This document shows positions 1 to 9,463 of a stretch of DNA of 64,000 nt, in pieces. This DNA is from Stappia stellulata DSM 5886 (GTDB lineage: Bacteria > Pseudomonadota > Alphaproteobacteria > Rhizobiales > Stappiaceae). The notes under the pieces are model-generated. The model was not told where the DNA came from. It saw nothing but the letters and a program-made list of their open reading frames with translations, and did no database searches. The stretch lies in contig NZ_AUIM01000012.1 in assembly GCF_000423705.1 (NCBI RefSeq), positions 1 to 64,000 on the forward strand, given 5' to 3'. Within the stretch, counting starts at the first letter, position 1. Each line of letters begins with the position of its first letter. A program made the translations under genes and the position numbers.

Positions 1-1296
1 GCCTGCCCGCGCCGCCTCGATGGTGGCGTTCAGCGCCAGAAGGTTGGTCTGCTCGGCGATGTCGGTGATGAGTTTCACCACCTCGCCGATCTTGCTGGCC
101 GCCTGGGCGAGGCCGGCGATCTTTTCGTTGGTGGCATGCGTGCCCTCGGTCGCCTGGGAGACGACCTGGGTGGTCTGGCCGACCTGGCGGGAGATCTCGG
201 CGATGGAGGCGGAAAGCTCCTCGGCAGCACTTGCCACGGTCTGCACGCTGTCGGTCGCGGCCGAACTTGCATCGGCCGTCTCGCCGGCGCGTTCCGCGCT
301 GTCCTGGGCGGAGGCGCTCAATTCGCGCGCCGTCTGGTCGAGACCTTGCGCCGTCTCGCTCACCGTGCCGATCAGCTGCTGCACCGTGCCACGGAAACCG
401 GAAATCAGCTCTTCGGTGCGCGCCTGGCGCTCGCGGGTTCGCGTTTCCGAGGTGTCGCGTTCCAGCGCAAGCGTCTCGCGCTCGATCGCACGCTGCTTGA
501 AGACCTCGACCGCCTTGGCGATCGCGCCGATCTCGTCCTTGCGGGCGGTAAAGGGGACGTCTGCGTCATGCGCACCGTCCGCGATGCGTCGGGCAACCTT
601 CGCGATTTGCGGGATCGGGCGCAGAAGCCGGCGGGAGAGCAGCGCCATCGCGCCGACCGCCACGAACAGGATCGGGACGAAGGCGATCATCAGCTTGTCG
701 GTGACGGCGCTCATCAGCGCCGTGATCTGTGCCTTGCGAACCCCGGCGTAGAGAATGCCGACGATGTCGCCGCCGGGCGAATAGATCGGTTCGTAGATGG
801 TGAAATAGGGCGTTCCGAGAATGACGGCCTCGCCACGAAAGGTCTCGCCCTTGGTAACCACCGGATAGACGGCGCCGGTCTGGCCGAGTTTCGTGCCAAC
901 GGCGCGTGAGCCATCGGGCTTGATGATGTTCGTCGTCTTGCGCCAGAAGTCCCGCGTCTCGGGGTCCCACTTGAAGACGGTGACCGTCTCGCCGGTCATG
1001 CGTCCGATCTTGTCGATCATGCCGTGATCGGTAATCTCGTCGGGAATGTTTGCCATGACCACGCGGGAGACGTTGCCGTCCTCCGCCCAGGTGATCTCGG
1101 TGCCGGGCATGTCCTGTCCGACCTCGGTTGCGGCAACCCGCAGGCTGGTGTTCTGCCGTGCGACGGCATCCGCCTGGATGCGTTCGGACAAAACCAAGTG
1201 TATCACGATGGCAACGGTTCCCAGCGCGGCGGTGATCATGACAGCGGCTGCCAGGGAGACAATTGAAACCAGATTGAGACGTGAAAACAGGGCCAT
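1..1296 (-). CDS. Methyl-accepting chemotaxis protein, Cache_3-Cache_2 type (3' end outside window)
   Basis: Membrane chemoreceptor that passes ligand binding to CheA/CheW. The visible 432 residues show a transmembrane segment at about 8-34, a periplasmic sensor to about 198 that resembles the single Cache_3-Cache_2 type ([20 protein letters not shown] region), a second membrane segment at about 202-222, a HAMP domain to about 275 and the start of the signalling coiled coil, including the conserved [19 protein letters not shown] hairpin stretch where the window ends. The ATG at 1296 is preceded by GGAGACTGCC. The cytoplasmic tip and methylation region continue beyond base 1. It lies downstream of a second receptor gene in the same orientation, separated from it by a terminator, so it probably has its own promoter in 1297-1399. 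Confidence 0.93.
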   Translation of the reverse strand, partial: MALFSRLNLVSIVSLAAAVMITAALGTVAIVIHLVLSERIQADAVARQNTSLRVAATEVGQDMPGTEITWAEDGNVSRVVMANIPDEITDHGMIDKIGRMTGETVTVFKWDPETRDFWRKTTNIIKPDGSRAVGTKLGQTGAVYPVVTKGETFRGEAVILGTPYFTIYEPIYSPGGDIVGILYAGVRKAQITALMSAVTDKLMIAFVPILFVAVGAMALLSRRLLRPIPQIAKVARRIADGAHDADVPFTARKDEIGAIAKAVEVFKQRAIERETLALERDTSETRTRERQARTEELISGFRGTVQQLIGTVSETAQGLDQTARELSASAQDSAERAGETADASSAATDSVQTVASAAEELSASIAEISRQVGQTTQVVSQATEGTHATNEKIAGLAQAASKIGEVVKLITDIAEQTNLLALNATIEAARAG

Positions 1297-1399
1297 GGCC
1301 GGCAGTCTCCTAAAGATCTAACAATTTTTTTCCCGACTGGAAACGATACGCTACCTGAAATTGGTAAACCGGCTCTTATGCACCCCTGAATGGTCAGCG

Positions 1400-1430
1400 A
1401 AAAAAAGCGCGCCCGGGTTTCGAGCGCGCT
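1400..1430 (-). terminator. Rho-independent terminator of the downstream chemoreceptor gene
   Basis: A perfect 7-bp stem (agcgcgc at 1406-1412, gcgcgct at 1424-1430) with an 11-nt loop. Read on the minus strand it is followed by a run of T (1405 down to 1400). It lies 30 bp past the stop of the receptor gene ending at 1460, so it should end that transcript before the next receptor gene. Confidence 0.8.
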
Positions 1431-1459
1431 TTTCTATAGATTTCAAACGTCTGGCTGGA

Positions 1460-3136
1460 TCAGGCCGCCGCAACCTTCGCCAGGAAGGTTTCGAATTCTG
1501 TCTTCAGCCTGTGCGATGTCTGGGTAACCTGGCGGGAGGCGTCCAGAACATCGTTGGCGCTCGCCGTCGACTGTTCCGCCGTCGACAGCAGGCCGTCGAG
1601 GTCGACGGCGACGGCGCGGGTGCCTTCCGCGGCATGCTGCACGTTGCGCGAGATCTCTCCGGTCGCGGAGCCTTGCTGCTCGACCGCGGCGGCGATGGCG
1701 GCCGTATAGCCGTTCACGTCTTCCATCGTGCGGGCGATCACGCCGATCACGTCGACGGCCTCGCCGGTCGATCCCTGGATCGCGCCGATCTGGGCGCCGA
1801 TTTCCTCGGTCGCCTTCGACGTCTGGGTGGCGAGCTCCTTCACTTCCGCCGCGACGACCGCAAAGCCCTTGCCGGCCTCGCCCGCGCGCGCCGCCTCGAT
1901 GGTGGCGTTGAGCGCCAAGAGGTTGGTCTGTTCGGCGATCGCCTGGATCAGGGTCACGACCTCGCCGATCTTGTTGGCCGCCGCCGCGAGGCCTGCGACC
2001 TTGGCGTTGGCGTCCTGTGCGTTGACCGTGGCGTCGGTGACGACCTGGGTGGTCTGCCCGACCTGGCGCGAGATTTCGGAGATCGAGGCGGCGAGTTCTT
2101 CCGCCGCGCTTGCCACCGACTGCACGTTTTCCGAGGCGCTTTGCGATGTCGCGGAGGCGTTGGTGGTGCGTTCGGCGCTTGCGGATGCGGAAAGAGACAG
2201 TGTTTCGGCGGCGCTGCCGAAGGTTGCGTTCGTCTGTTCCGCTTCGTTCAGAAGGTCGGCGATGACAACGCGGAAGTCTCCGATCATGGCGTCGATGCGC
2301 TGTTGGCGCTCGATCTCGGTTGCCTGGGCCCGAGACTGGTTGACACTCAGTTGCTCGCGTTCGATTGCCGCCTCGCGGAAGGCTTCCAGGGCCTGGGCCA
2401 TGTCGCCGATCTCGTCGCCGCGCTCCACGCCGGGCACCTCGCTGTCGGTATCCCCGTCGCGCAGGGAGCGCATGCGGTCGCCAAGTGCATTGATCGGCCT
2501 TGTGATGGAGCGCACCAACAGCATGCAGATGCCGCCGCACAGGGCGAGGATCACCAGGACGATGCCGGAAAGGCGCAGGAGTTCGGAATAGAAAATCGCG
2601 TCCAGGTCGTCGACATAGACACCCGTACCGATAACCCAGCCCCAGGGCTGGAAGGCCTTGATGTAGGAATATTTCAGGACCGGCTCTTCCGACCCGGGCT
2701 TCGGCCAGTAGTATTCGACGAGGCCGGAGCCCTTTGTCTTGGCCAGCTTGACGAACTCGGAGAAGAAGCGCGTGCCGTCCTTGTCCTCAAGTGTTTCAAG
2801 GTTCTTGCCTTCCAGCTTGGCCGAGAACGGATGCATCAGCATGACGTGCTGCATGTCGTTCACCCAGAAATACTCGTTGCCGCCATAGCGCAGCGCGCGC
2901 AGCATTTCCGAGGCGTCGCGCCTGGCCTGCTCCTCGGTCTTGTCACCGGACTGCGCAAGGGCGTATTCGCGGGCGACCATCGATGTCGCGGTCTCCACGA
3001 TGTGGGTCAGCTCGGCCTTGCGGTCTTCCACGAGCCGTGAGCGGTAACCGGACACCTGGACCGCAAGAAGCGCGGCGATGCCGAGGGCGAAGAGAAGAAC
3101 AAGCGCACCGAGACGGTGTCCGATTTTCAAGTTCAT
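1460..3136 (-). CDS. Methyl-accepting chemotaxis protein with sCache_2 sensor
   Basis: Complete 558-residue chemoreceptor. Residues 8-30 form a membrane anchor. Residues 35-185 are a periplasmic sCache_2-like sensor, with the typical NEYFWVND and GWVIGTGVYVDD motifs. A second membrane segment lies at about 190-212, followed by HAMP and a long MCP signalling domain containing [20 protein letters not shown]. There is no C-terminal CheR-binding pentapeptide; the protein ends in Ala residues. sCache_2 sensors usually bind small organic acids, but the ligand cannot be told from the sequence. The signalling part is very similar to that of the neighbouring receptor while the sensors differ, which suggests duplication with sensor replacement. 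Confidence 0.95.
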   Translation of the reverse strand: MNLKIGHRLGALVLLFALGIAALLAVQVSGYRSRLVEDRKAELTHIVETATSMVAREYALAQSGDKTEEQARRDASEMLRALRYGGNEYFWVNDMQHVMLMHPFSAKLEGKNLETLEDKDGTRFFSEFVKLAKTKGSGLVEYYWPKPGSEEPVLKYSYIKAFQPWGWVIGTGVYVDDLDAIFYSELLRLSGIVLVILALCGGICMLLVRSITRPINALGDRMRSLRDGDTDSEVPGVERGDEIGDMAQALEAFREAAIEREQLSVNQSRAQATEIERQQRIDAMIGDFRVVIADLLNEAEQTNATFGSAAETLSLSASASAERTTNASATSQSASENVQSVASAAEELAASISEISRQVGQTTQVVTDATVNAQDANAKVAGLAAAANKIGEVVTLIQAIAEQTNLLALNATIEAARAGEAGKGFAVVAAEVKELATQTSKATEEIGAQIGAIQGSTGEAVDVIGVIARTMEDVNGYTAAIAAAVEQQGSATGEISRNVQHAAEGTRAVAVDLDGLLSTAEQSTASANDVLDASRQVTQTSHRLKTEFETFLAKVAAA

Positions 3137-3479
3137 GGGGACTCCCTAGAGCCGGCTGGCTGGAGACAGGACGGATGACGTGCCTCTGGACAATCGGATA
3201 TGACCGCGACGCTGCGGCCGGTCGCTGTATAGAAGACGCGCGAACCTGTTATGATTTTCTAAATTCTTCGCCGAAAGTGAAAGTAGTGCCGATTATTTAG
3301 TCATTACAATCAGCAAGATACTTGTATAGAAACCTAAAACCCTGGGTGGATTTCGGCCGTTTTCCCGGCAAATTCCCGGTGGGCAGTGCGGGCCCTGCAC
3401 CTCTTGGGCGCGCGCGCCGGGGGGGCGTCCGGCGGGCCCGGATCGCGGCGGTCGCCGCGGCACGCGGGAAAGCGAGCGC
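3137..3479. other. 343-bp intergenic region
   Basis: No convincing gene. Bases 3236-3330 are conspicuously AT-rich compared with the surroundings and probably carry the promoter of the leftward chemoreceptor gene. Bases 3370-3480 are very GC-rich with no clear stem-loop plus T run, so I do not call a terminator for the SDR gene. Confidence 0.5.
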
Positions 3480-4229
3480 TCAGATGTGCTGGCCGCCGTT
3501 CACATGCACTTCCGCGCCGGTGACATAGGACGACTGGCTGGAACACAGGAAGAAGATCGTCTCGGCGACCTCCTGGGGCAGGCCGAGACGGCGCAGCGGA
3601 ATATCGCCGATCATGTCCTCGGTGCCGGGGGACAGGATCGCGGTGTCGATCTCGCCCGGGGAAATCGCGTTGACGCGGATGCCGTGCGGACCGAAATCGG
3701 CCGCCATTTCGCGCGTCAGGCTGGCAAGCGCCGCCTTGGAGGTGGCATAGGCGGTGCCCGCGAAGGGATGCACGCGGATGCCGGCGATGGAGGTGACGTT
3801 CACCACCGCGCCCTTGGCGTTCGACAGTTCCTTGAACAGGCCGCGTGCCAGCAGGATCGGCGCGAAGAAGTTTACCTGGAACACCGTGCGCCAGGCATGC
3901 ATCGGCGTCGTCAGCGAATTCATCCGCCCGCCGTCGTCTTCCTTGGGGCTGATGCCGGCGTTGTTGACCAGCGCATGCAGTCTGGATCCGCCGTCGACGA
4001 GGCGCTTCTGGATTTCCGCGATCGCCACGCCCAGGTTTTCCGGGTCGGACAGATCGACCTGGATGTGGTCTTCCGGTCCCGACGGCCAGGGGCACTTGTC
4101 GGAAAACGCATGGCGCGAGCAGGTGATGACACGCCAGCCTTCCGCGGAAAAGCGCTTCACCGTGGCATGGCCGATGCCTCGGCTCGCGCCGGTGAGGACG
4201 AGCGTCTTGCGGTCGCTTGGCGGTGTCAT
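3480..4229 (-). CDS. SDR family NAD(P)-dependent oxidoreductase
   Basis: Classical short-chain dehydrogenase/reductase of 249 residues. Seen: the cofactor motif TGASRGIG near residue 15, NNAG near 100, the active-site Ser in VVNVTSIAGI, the YATSK catalytic Tyr/Lys pair, and an ISPGEI segment after it. The open frame extends upstream to 4604, but ATG 4229 has a GAAAGG ribosome site 7 nt away and gives the normal family length, while the upstream part overlaps the bfd promoter and coding region. The substrate cannot be deduced. The gene is divergent from bfd-bfr with 129 bp between them. Confidence 0.9.
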   Translation of the reverse strand: MTPPSDRKTLVLTGASRGIGHATVKRFSAEGWRVITCSRHAFSDKCPWPSGPEDHIQVDLSDPENLGVAIAEIQKRLVDGGSRLHALVNNAGISPKEDDGGRMNSLTTPMHAWRTVFQVNFFAPILLARGLFKELSNAKGAVVNVTSIAGIRVHPFAGTAYATSKAALASLTREMAADFGPHGIRVNAISPGEIDTAILSPGTEDMIGDIPLRRLGLPQEVAETIFFLCSSQSSYVTGAEVHVNGGQHI

Positions 4230-4358
4230 GTGGCGGCCTTTCGGGTTCGGCGGAGGCGGGTTGCATTTGCTTCCGGCTACCGGCTTCCATATGTAGGCTG
4301 GGACGGTGCGCTTGACGAGGGAAAACCGGCTCTTGCCTCGAACGGACGGAAAACCTGC

Positions 4359-4592
4359 GTGATTGTGTGTTCCTGCAATGTACTGACCGACAAGGAGCTG
4401 CGCCGCGCCGCGCGCGAGCTGCAAAGCGGTCCCAACGGCGTGATCGCGACGCCGGGTGCCGTGTTTCGCGCGCTCGGCAAACGCCCGCGCTGTGGTGGCT
4501 GTTTCAGTTCGATCATACCGATCATCCACGAGGAGGCGTCCGAGGACCGCAAGGCGGCGGGCGGCAACAGGGAGAACTCCGATGAAGGGTGA
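4359..4592 (+). CDS. bfd: Bacterioferritin-associated ferredoxin
   Basis: Small [2Fe-2S] protein (77 residues) that reduces ferric iron in bacterioferritin so it can be released. The N-terminus VIVCSCN and the later RCGGC give the four cysteines in the Bfd arrangement C-x-C ... C-x2-C. The start is taken as GTG 4359, which places the first cysteine at residue 4 as in the family; no ATG fits. The gene overlaps bfr by 11 bp, so the two are translationally coupled. Coupling with bfr is common in proteobacteria and supports the call. Regulation by iron (Irr/RirA in this group) is likely, but I found no clear operator. Confidence 0.88.
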   Translation: MIVCSCNVLTDKELRRAARELQSGPNGVIATPGAVFRALGKRPRCGGCFSSIIPIIHEEASEDRKAAGGNRENSDEG

Positions 4593-5067
4593 CGCGAAAG
4601 TCATCGACTATCTGAACAAGGCGCTGCGCCACGAACTGACGGCGGTCAACCAGTACTGGCTGCACTACCGGCTTCTGGAGGACTGGGGTTACGCGAAGCT
4701 TGCGGCCAAGGAGCGCATGGAATCGATCGAGGAAATGCAGCATGCGGACAAGCTGGTGGAGCGGATCCTGTTTCTGGAAGGCTTTCCCAACATGCAAAGC
4801 CTCGATCCCTTGCGCATCGGCCAGTCGCTGAAGGAAGTGATGGAGGCCGATCTCGCCGGCGAGTATTCCGCCCGTGCGCTCTATCGCGAAGCCCGCGAGA
4901 TCTGCAAGACCGCGTCGGATTATGTGACCCTGCGTCTGTTCGAGGAACTGCTTGGCGACGAGGAAGACCACATCGATTATCTGGAGACCCAGCTGCAGCT
5001 GATCGAGCAAATCGGCATCGAGCGCTACGGACTTCTGCAGGCGGCGTCGGCGGACACCGCGCCCTGA
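4582..5067 (+). CDS. bfr: Bacterioferritin
   Basis: Haem-containing 24-mer ferritin subunit that oxidises and stores iron. 161 residues, the usual length. All ferroxidase ligands are present at the canonical positions E18, E51, H54, E94, E127 and H130, and the haem ligand Met52 is present (EEMQH). ATG 4582 has a GGGAG site 8 nt upstream, inside the end of bfd. The larger open frame beginning at 4456 is only the read-through of the region under bfd. The stop codon lies inside a 22-bp direct repeat. Confidence 0.96.
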   Translation: MKGDAKVIDYLNKALRHELTAVNQYWLHYRLLEDWGYAKLAAKERMESIEEMQHADKLVERILFLEGFPNMQSLDPLRIGQSLKEVMEADLAGEYSARALYREAREICKTASDYVTLRLFEELLGDEEDHIDYLETQLQLIEQIGIERYGLLQAASADTAP

Positions 5068-5111
5068 GAGGCGCGCAGGCAGAAATGCTGCCCTGAGAGG
5101 CGCGCAGGCAG
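5061..5111. repeat. 22-bp perfect direct repeat spanning the bfr stop codon
   Basis: The 22-bp unit beginning gccctgagaggc and ending aggcag occurs at 5061-5082 and 5090-5111, separated by 7 bp. The first copy carries the bfr stop codon (TGA 5065-5067). It looks like a recent local duplication of the 3' end of bfr. No hairpin is formed. Confidence 0.85.
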
Positions 5112-5125
5112 GAACCGCGTTCTGA

Positions 5126-5797
5126 TCAGGCCGGCGCGATCTCGACAATCGCGCCGGCGGCCGCTTGCGCATCCGCTGCGTCATGGGTGACGAGCAGGAC
5201 GGGCAGGCCGCGGGCGCGCGCCATTTCGAACACCAGGTCCCGGATCTGTCCGCGAAGCGCGGTATCGAGTTTTGAAAAGGGTTCATCCAGAAGCAGCGCG
5301 CGCGGGGCGCTGACCAGCACCCGCATCAGGGCCACGCGGGCCTTCTGACCGCCCGAGAGCGTGGCCGGGTCCCTCTTTTCCAGCCCGGCAAGCCCGACCT
5401 CCGCCAGCGCAGCCGCGATGGCGGCCTTGCGCGCCGCGCGGCCGCGCAAGCGGGGCGGCAGCGCGAAGGCGAGATTGCCGCCGACGGAGAGGTGCGGAAA
5501 CAGCAGCGGGTCCTGGAACAAGAGACCCATGTGACGCTCATGCGCGGCAAGCCGCGTGACATCCGTCCCGTCGACCAGCACGGCACCCGAGGCCTGAAAC
5601 ACGGAATCGAGAAAGCCGGCCGCATAGGCAAGCAAGGTGGATTTGCCGACACCGGACGGCCCCATCACCGTCAAAACATCTCCCGGAGCGATATGGGCAT
5701 CAAGCGCGATCAGCGGCTGTCCGGCGCGGGCGATCCGCACGTCCTGGAAGCGAAGGCCGGCAGGCGTGTCGGCGGGCAAGGGCAAGGCCTCCGTCAT
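5126..5797 (-). CDS. ynjD: ABC transporter ATP-binding protein, YnjD-like
   Basis: ATPase subunit (223 residues) of a binding-protein-dependent importer. Seen: Walker A GPSGVGKST, Q-loop FQDP, signature LSGGQKARVAL, Walker B ALLLDEP and switch His in LVTHD. ATG 5797 overlaps the permease stop by 4 bp (ATGA), which decides the start; the open frame upstream of it is a shadow of the permease gene. Length, order and the fused permease match the E. coli YnjBCD system, whose substrate is not established (thiamine-like importers are the nearest known relatives). Confidence 0.9.
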   Translation of the reverse strand: MTEALPLPADTPAGLRFQDVRIARAGQPLIALDAHIAPGDVLTVMGPSGVGKSTLLAYAAGFLDSVFQASGAVLVDGTDVTRLAAHERHMGLLFQDPLLFPHLSVGGNLAFALPPRLRGRAARKAAIAAALAEVGLAGLEKRDPATLSGGQKARVALMRVLVSAPRALLLDEPFSKLDTALRGQIRDLVFEMARARGLPVLLVTHDAADAQAAAGAIVEIAPA

Positions 5798-7476
5798 GTC
5801 GAGGGCTGAAGGTCGCGCCGCGCCCTGAAGGCAACGCCGGGAACCAGCGCGGCCAGGGCGAAGGCGAGGAAGGGAAGCGCCATCTGCAGCAGGGCGTAGA
5901 TCGCGATGAGGCGGCGGTTGCCGCCGGCTGCAAGCGCGACCGCCTCTGTCGTGACGCTGGCGAAGCGCCCGCCGCCGATCAGGAGCGTCGGCAGATATTG
6001 TGCGACCGAGACGGCGATGCCGAGTGCTGCCGCCGTTGCGGTCGCGCGCAGCGCCAGCGGCAGACGCACGCGCCAGAAGACGCGGTCGGGTGGAGCGCCA
6101 AGTGCGGTCGCGACATGGCCGTAGCGCGGATCGGCGGCGCGCCAGGGATCGGAGAGCGCCAGAAAGACGTAAGGCAGCACGAAGACGAGATGGGAGAGCG
6201 CGACCGCGAGCAGCGTATCGTGCAGACCGCACAGGAGAAACAGGATCTGCAGGCCGAACAGGAAGGCGATCTGCGGCACGATCAGCGGCACATAAAGAAG
6301 CGGCAGCGTGCGGTGGCGCAGCGCGCGGCCCTTGCGCGTCTCGCCTTCCAGGCAGGCGAGTGCCAGCACGACGGCGAGTGCGGTGACGGGAAGGGCGATG
6401 GAAAGCGTCACGCCGACCGCCTCGGAGATTGCGCCCAGATGACGGAGCCAGTTGTCGAACGACAGATGCGCGGGAAGCGCGTCGGGAAAGCGCCAGGGGC
6501 CGGCAAGGGACCACAGGCACAAGACGCAAAGGCCGAGCAGCAGGGCGCCGATGAGCGCAGCCATCCCGGCGCCTGCGGCAAGGGCGACCCAGCGGTCGGC
6601 GAAACGCCGCCCCCCGCCGTCGGTCCAGCGGCGCCCGACGTGGATCGCCAGTCTCTCGCCCACGATCCACAGGCCGATGGCGCCGAGGCTGATGGCAAGC
6701 TGCAACAGCGCGCCGGCAGATGCCATGAAGCGGAAGGAGAGGTCCGGATCGTTCATCCAGGCAACGAGCCGGACGGCGAGCGGCGCGGGCGTGGTCGGCC
6801 CCAGGATCAGCGCCACGTCGACAACGGAGGTGGCATAGGCGAGCACGGCGAAGACGGGCAGGCGGATCTGTGGGTAGACGCGCGGCAGGACGACCTTGAG
6901 CCATCCGGCAACGGGGGCATAGCCGAGACCGGTCGCAACCCGTCGCGCCGCCAGCGATTTCGTCTGCGGAAGCGCCGCCAGCACCATGAGAAACAGGAAG
7001 GGGATTTCCTTCGCCATCAGGCCGAAGGTCATGGCAAGGCCATGGGGATCGCCGATGATCAGCACGTCGGGCGGGCGGGTCATGCCGTTCGCCCAGGGCG
7101 AGACGAGCCGCATCGCCCATCCCGACGGGGCGATCAGGAATGCGAGGCCGAAGGCGGCGGCGGCATGGGGAACCGACAGGAGCGGCGAGAGCAGCGTCTT
7201 CACGCCGCGAAACATCCGCGTGCCCTCGAAGGCAGCGGTGAACAGCATGACGATGACAAAGGCGCCAAGCGTCGCCGCCAGTCCGGTAAACAGGCTGAGA
7301 AGCACGGAGGTGGCCAGCCCCGGCTGGGCGAGAAGGGCGCGGACCGGCTCGAGCGACACGCTCGTGCCGCCAAGCGCGGGCACGTAGCCCGCCGCCGGCA
7401 GCAGCGTGCCCGCAAGCCCGGCGATCACGGGTCCGAGCATCAGCGCTAGCGTGAGAAACGGCGCGGCCCTCAGCAT
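5794..7476 (-). CDS. ynjC: ABC transporter permease with two fused permease halves, YnjC-like
   Basis: Inner-membrane permease of 560 residues with about twelve predicted hydrophobic segments and two copies of the binding-protein-dependent transport domain (about 50-260 and 330-550). This is the internally duplicated organisation of YnjC/ThiP-type permeases. The segment around PHGLAMTFGLMAKEIPFL in the first half and DPRYGHVATALGAPPDRVF in the second correspond to the ATPase-contacting loops. It follows the binding-protein gene by 22 bp and overlaps the ATPase gene by 4 bp. Confidence 0.9.
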   Translation of the reverse strand: MLRAAPFLTLALMLGPVIAGLAGTLLPAAGYVPALGGTSVSLEPVRALLAQPGLATSVLLSLFTGLAATLGAFVIVMLFTAAFEGTRMFRGVKTLLSPLLSVPHAAAAFGLAFLIAPSGWAMRLVSPWANGMTRPPDVLIIGDPHGLAMTFGLMAKEIPFLFLMVLAALPQTKSLAARRVATGLGYAPVAGWLKVVLPRVYPQIRLPVFAVLAYATSVVDVALILGPTTPAPLAVRLVAWMNDPDLSFRFMASAGALLQLAISLGAIGLWIVGERLAIHVGRRWTDGGGRRFADRWVALAAGAGMAALIGALLLGLCVLCLWSLAGPWRFPDALPAHLSFDNWLRHLGAISEAVGVTLSIALPVTALAVVLALACLEGETRKGRALRHRTLPLLYVPLIVPQIAFLFGLQILFLLCGLHDTLLAVALSHLVFVLPYVFLALSDPWRAADPRYGHVATALGAPPDRVFWRVRLPLALRATATAAALGIAVSVAQYLPTLLIGGGRFASVTTEAVALAAGGNRRLIAIYALLQMALPFLAFALAALVPGVAFRARRDLQPST

Positions 7477-7498
7477 GGCGCCGGCCCGTGCGGTCCGG

Positions 7499-8734
7499 TC
7501 ACTGCGCCGCGTAGCGCTTGGTCCACGCGCGCTCCAGCTCCGTCATCCAGCTTGCGTGCGGCTCGTCGATCACCGGGCCGAGGTCTTCCGGCGAAAGCGT
7601 CGCGATGCCGAGGTCGAGCGCCTCGAAGCGGGCGCGGTCGTCGCTCTCGAGCCGTGCGACGGCAAGCACGGTCGGATCGCCCCAGATCTGCGGATCCTGC
7701 TTGCGCGCCTGGGCCTGCGGCGAGATCAGGAAGTTGGCGAGCACCAGCGCGCCGGCCTTGGCGGAGGCGTTGAAGGGAATGGCGACGAAATGGGCGTTTC
7801 CGATGGTGCCGCCCTCGAGGACGAAGGTGCGCACGGTATCCGGCAACTCGCCGGAGGCGATCGCCGCCGAGGCGCCGGACGGGTTGAAGGTGAAGGCGAT
7901 GTCGACCTCGCCGTCGGCAAGGAGCTGGCGCATCGCCGGCTGGTTCTGCGGAAAGGCCCGGCCCTGGCGCCACAGGTTCGGATGCAGCGCGTCGAGATAG
8001 GCGAACAGCGGTGCGGTGTCCGCCTCGAAGGTTTGCGGGTCGACCGGCCGGGTCAGTTTGCCGGGTTCGGCGATGGTGGTCGCCAGCACCTGCTTCAGGA
8101 AGGTCGAGCCGTGGAAGTTCGGCGGCTGCGGATAGGTGAAGCGGCCGGGGTTCTCCGCCACATGGGCGGCAAGGGCGGCAAGCGTCGTCGGCGGTTCGGC
8201 GAGCGTCGCGGTGTCATGCATGAACACCAGCTTCGCCATGCCCCAGGGGCTTTCCAGTCCCTCGGTCGGCTCTGTGAAGTCGGTGACCACGGCGGGTTTG
8301 TTCGCAACGTCGACCAGCGGCCAGTTCGGCAATTTCGTCGCCCAGCCGGGCGCCATCAGCAGGCCGGCTTTTTTCAGGGAAATGAAGTTCTCGCCGTTGA
8401 TCCACACGAGATCGACCGCGCCATCCGTCTCCTTGCCCGCGGCCTTCTCGGCGACGATGCGGCTGACGACATTGGCGGCGTCGCCGACCTTGACGTGTTC
8501 GACCGTGATGTCGTGACGCTGTTTAAGCGTTTCGCCCGCCCAATCGATGAAGGCGTTGATGCGCGGCTCGCCGCCCCAGGCATGGAAATAGACCGTCTGC
8601 CCGCGCGCTTCCTTCACCACGAGACCCCACTTTTGCACGTCCGGCGTTTCCGCCCGTGCCGGCGCCATCGCCATGAGTGCGAGGGCCGCGGCGCTCAGGA
8701 GTGTCTTCGAAAACGGCGGCAGGCGGAGGTGCAT
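7499..8734 (-). CDS. ynjB: ABC transporter substrate-binding protein, YnjB-like
   Basis: Periplasmic binding protein, 411 residues, with a signal peptide ending MAPARAE at about 29. Family features include YFHAWGGEPRIN near 50, DLVWINGENF near 115 and GEVDIAFTFNPS near 265. It resembles the YnjB family of extracellular solute-binding proteins. It is the first gene of the three-gene leftward operon, with a strong ribosome site (AAGGGAAGGA) before the ATG. The ligand is unknown; thiamine, iron or polyamine import cannot be told apart from sequence alone. Confidence 0.87.
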   Translation of the reverse strand: MHLRLPPFSKTLLSAAALALMAMAPARAETPDVQKWGLVVKEARGQTVYFHAWGGEPRINAFIDWAGETLKQRHDITVEHVKVGDAANVVSRIVAEKAAGKETDGAVDLVWINGENFISLKKAGLLMAPGWATKLPNWPLVDVANKPAVVTDFTEPTEGLESPWGMAKLVFMHDTATLAEPPTTLAALAAHVAENPGRFTYPQPPNFHGSTFLKQVLATTIAEPGKLTRPVDPQTFEADTAPLFAYLDALHPNLWRQGRAFPQNQPAMRQLLADGEVDIAFTFNPSGASAAIASGELPDTVRTFVLEGGTIGNAHFVAIPFNASAKAGALVLANFLISPQAQARKQDPQIWGDPTVLAVARLESDDRARFEALDLGIATLSPEDLGPVIDEPHASWMTELERAWTKRYAAQ

Positions 8735-8834
8735 GATCGATCCTTCCCTTTTTCCGTTAGGTGCAAGAGCCTGGCGCGAGGGTCAAGACACGGCTTCGTG
8801 ACGGGTGCGTCAGCAAAGAGGGGAGCCGGGCGGA

Positions 8835-9323
8835 TCAGTCGAGCGACAGGACGTGCGTGTCCTTGACCTCTTCCATCACCGCGTATGTGTGGGTTTCGCG
8901 TACGCCGGGCAGGTCGAGAACGGCGTCCGCCAGAAGCTTGCGGTAGGACGCCATGTCGGAGACGCGGGCCTTGACCAGATAGTCGAAGCCGCCCGCCACC
9001 ATGTGGCACTCCAGCACCTGCGGCACGCGCTTCACCGCGCGGGCAAAGGCATCGAACACCTCCGGCGTCGTGCGGTCGAGTTTCACCTGAAGGAAGATCA
9101 AGAGCCCCTGGCCGAGCTTGAGCGGATCGAGTTCTGCGGAAAAGCGCAGGATATAGCCCTCCCGGACAAGCCGTTTCATCCGCTCCGCCGTGGCAGTGGG
9201 GGAGAGGTTGACCCGTGCGGCAAGATCCGTTGTCGTGATGCGGCCGTCGCTCTGCAGCACGCCGAGGATGCGTCGGTCGGTGCGATCAAGCGGCGTGAAT
9301 TCCTCTGAATTTTCGTTCTTCAC
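8835..9323 (-). CDS. putR: Lrp/AsnC family regulator of proline catabolism, PutR
   Basis: 162-residue Lrp/AsnC regulator: an N-terminal winged helix-turn-helix (about 12-60, LDRTDRRILGVLQSDGRITT onwards) and a C-terminal RAM ligand-binding domain (about 75-155) with the GGFDYLVKARV motif. It is divergent from putA with a 140-bp intergenic region. In Agrobacterium, Rhodobacter and relatives this arrangement encodes PutR, which activates putA with proline and represses itself. The position together with the absence of a DNA-binding domain in this PutA supports the name. Confidence 0.9.
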   Translation of the reverse strand: MKNENSEEFTPLDRTDRRILGVLQSDGRITTTDLAARVNLSPTATAERMKRLVREGYILRFSAELDPLKLGQGLLIFLQVKLDRTTPEVFDAFARAVKRVPQVLECHMVAGGFDYLVKARVSDMASYRKLLADAVLDLPGVRETHTYAVMEEVKDTHVLSLD

Positions 9324-9463
9324 CGAGAATACCTCAGATTTTGGTGCTTATTTCGATCAGAATAACGGTCAAAACCGCGTTAGACTAATGAAAATGAAGG
9401 AGGGCTTTCGCGCCGTCGCGCGAGCCAGCCGCCGGGACAAATTTGCATCGTGAGGAGAACAGC
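9324..9463. promoter_or_regulatory. putR-putA divergent control region
   Basis: 140 bp between divergent start codons. Much richer in A+T than the flanks, notably 9326-9390, as expected for an Lrp-type operator region. The putA ribosome site (GAGGAGA, 9452-9458) lies just before ATG 9464. Individual operator half-sites are not clear by eye. Confidence 0.6.

Noticed and set aside
1361-3040. 559-codon plus-strand open frame over the second chemoreceptor
   Set aside because: Antisense shadow of a complete chemoreceptor gene; composition is unlike a protein.
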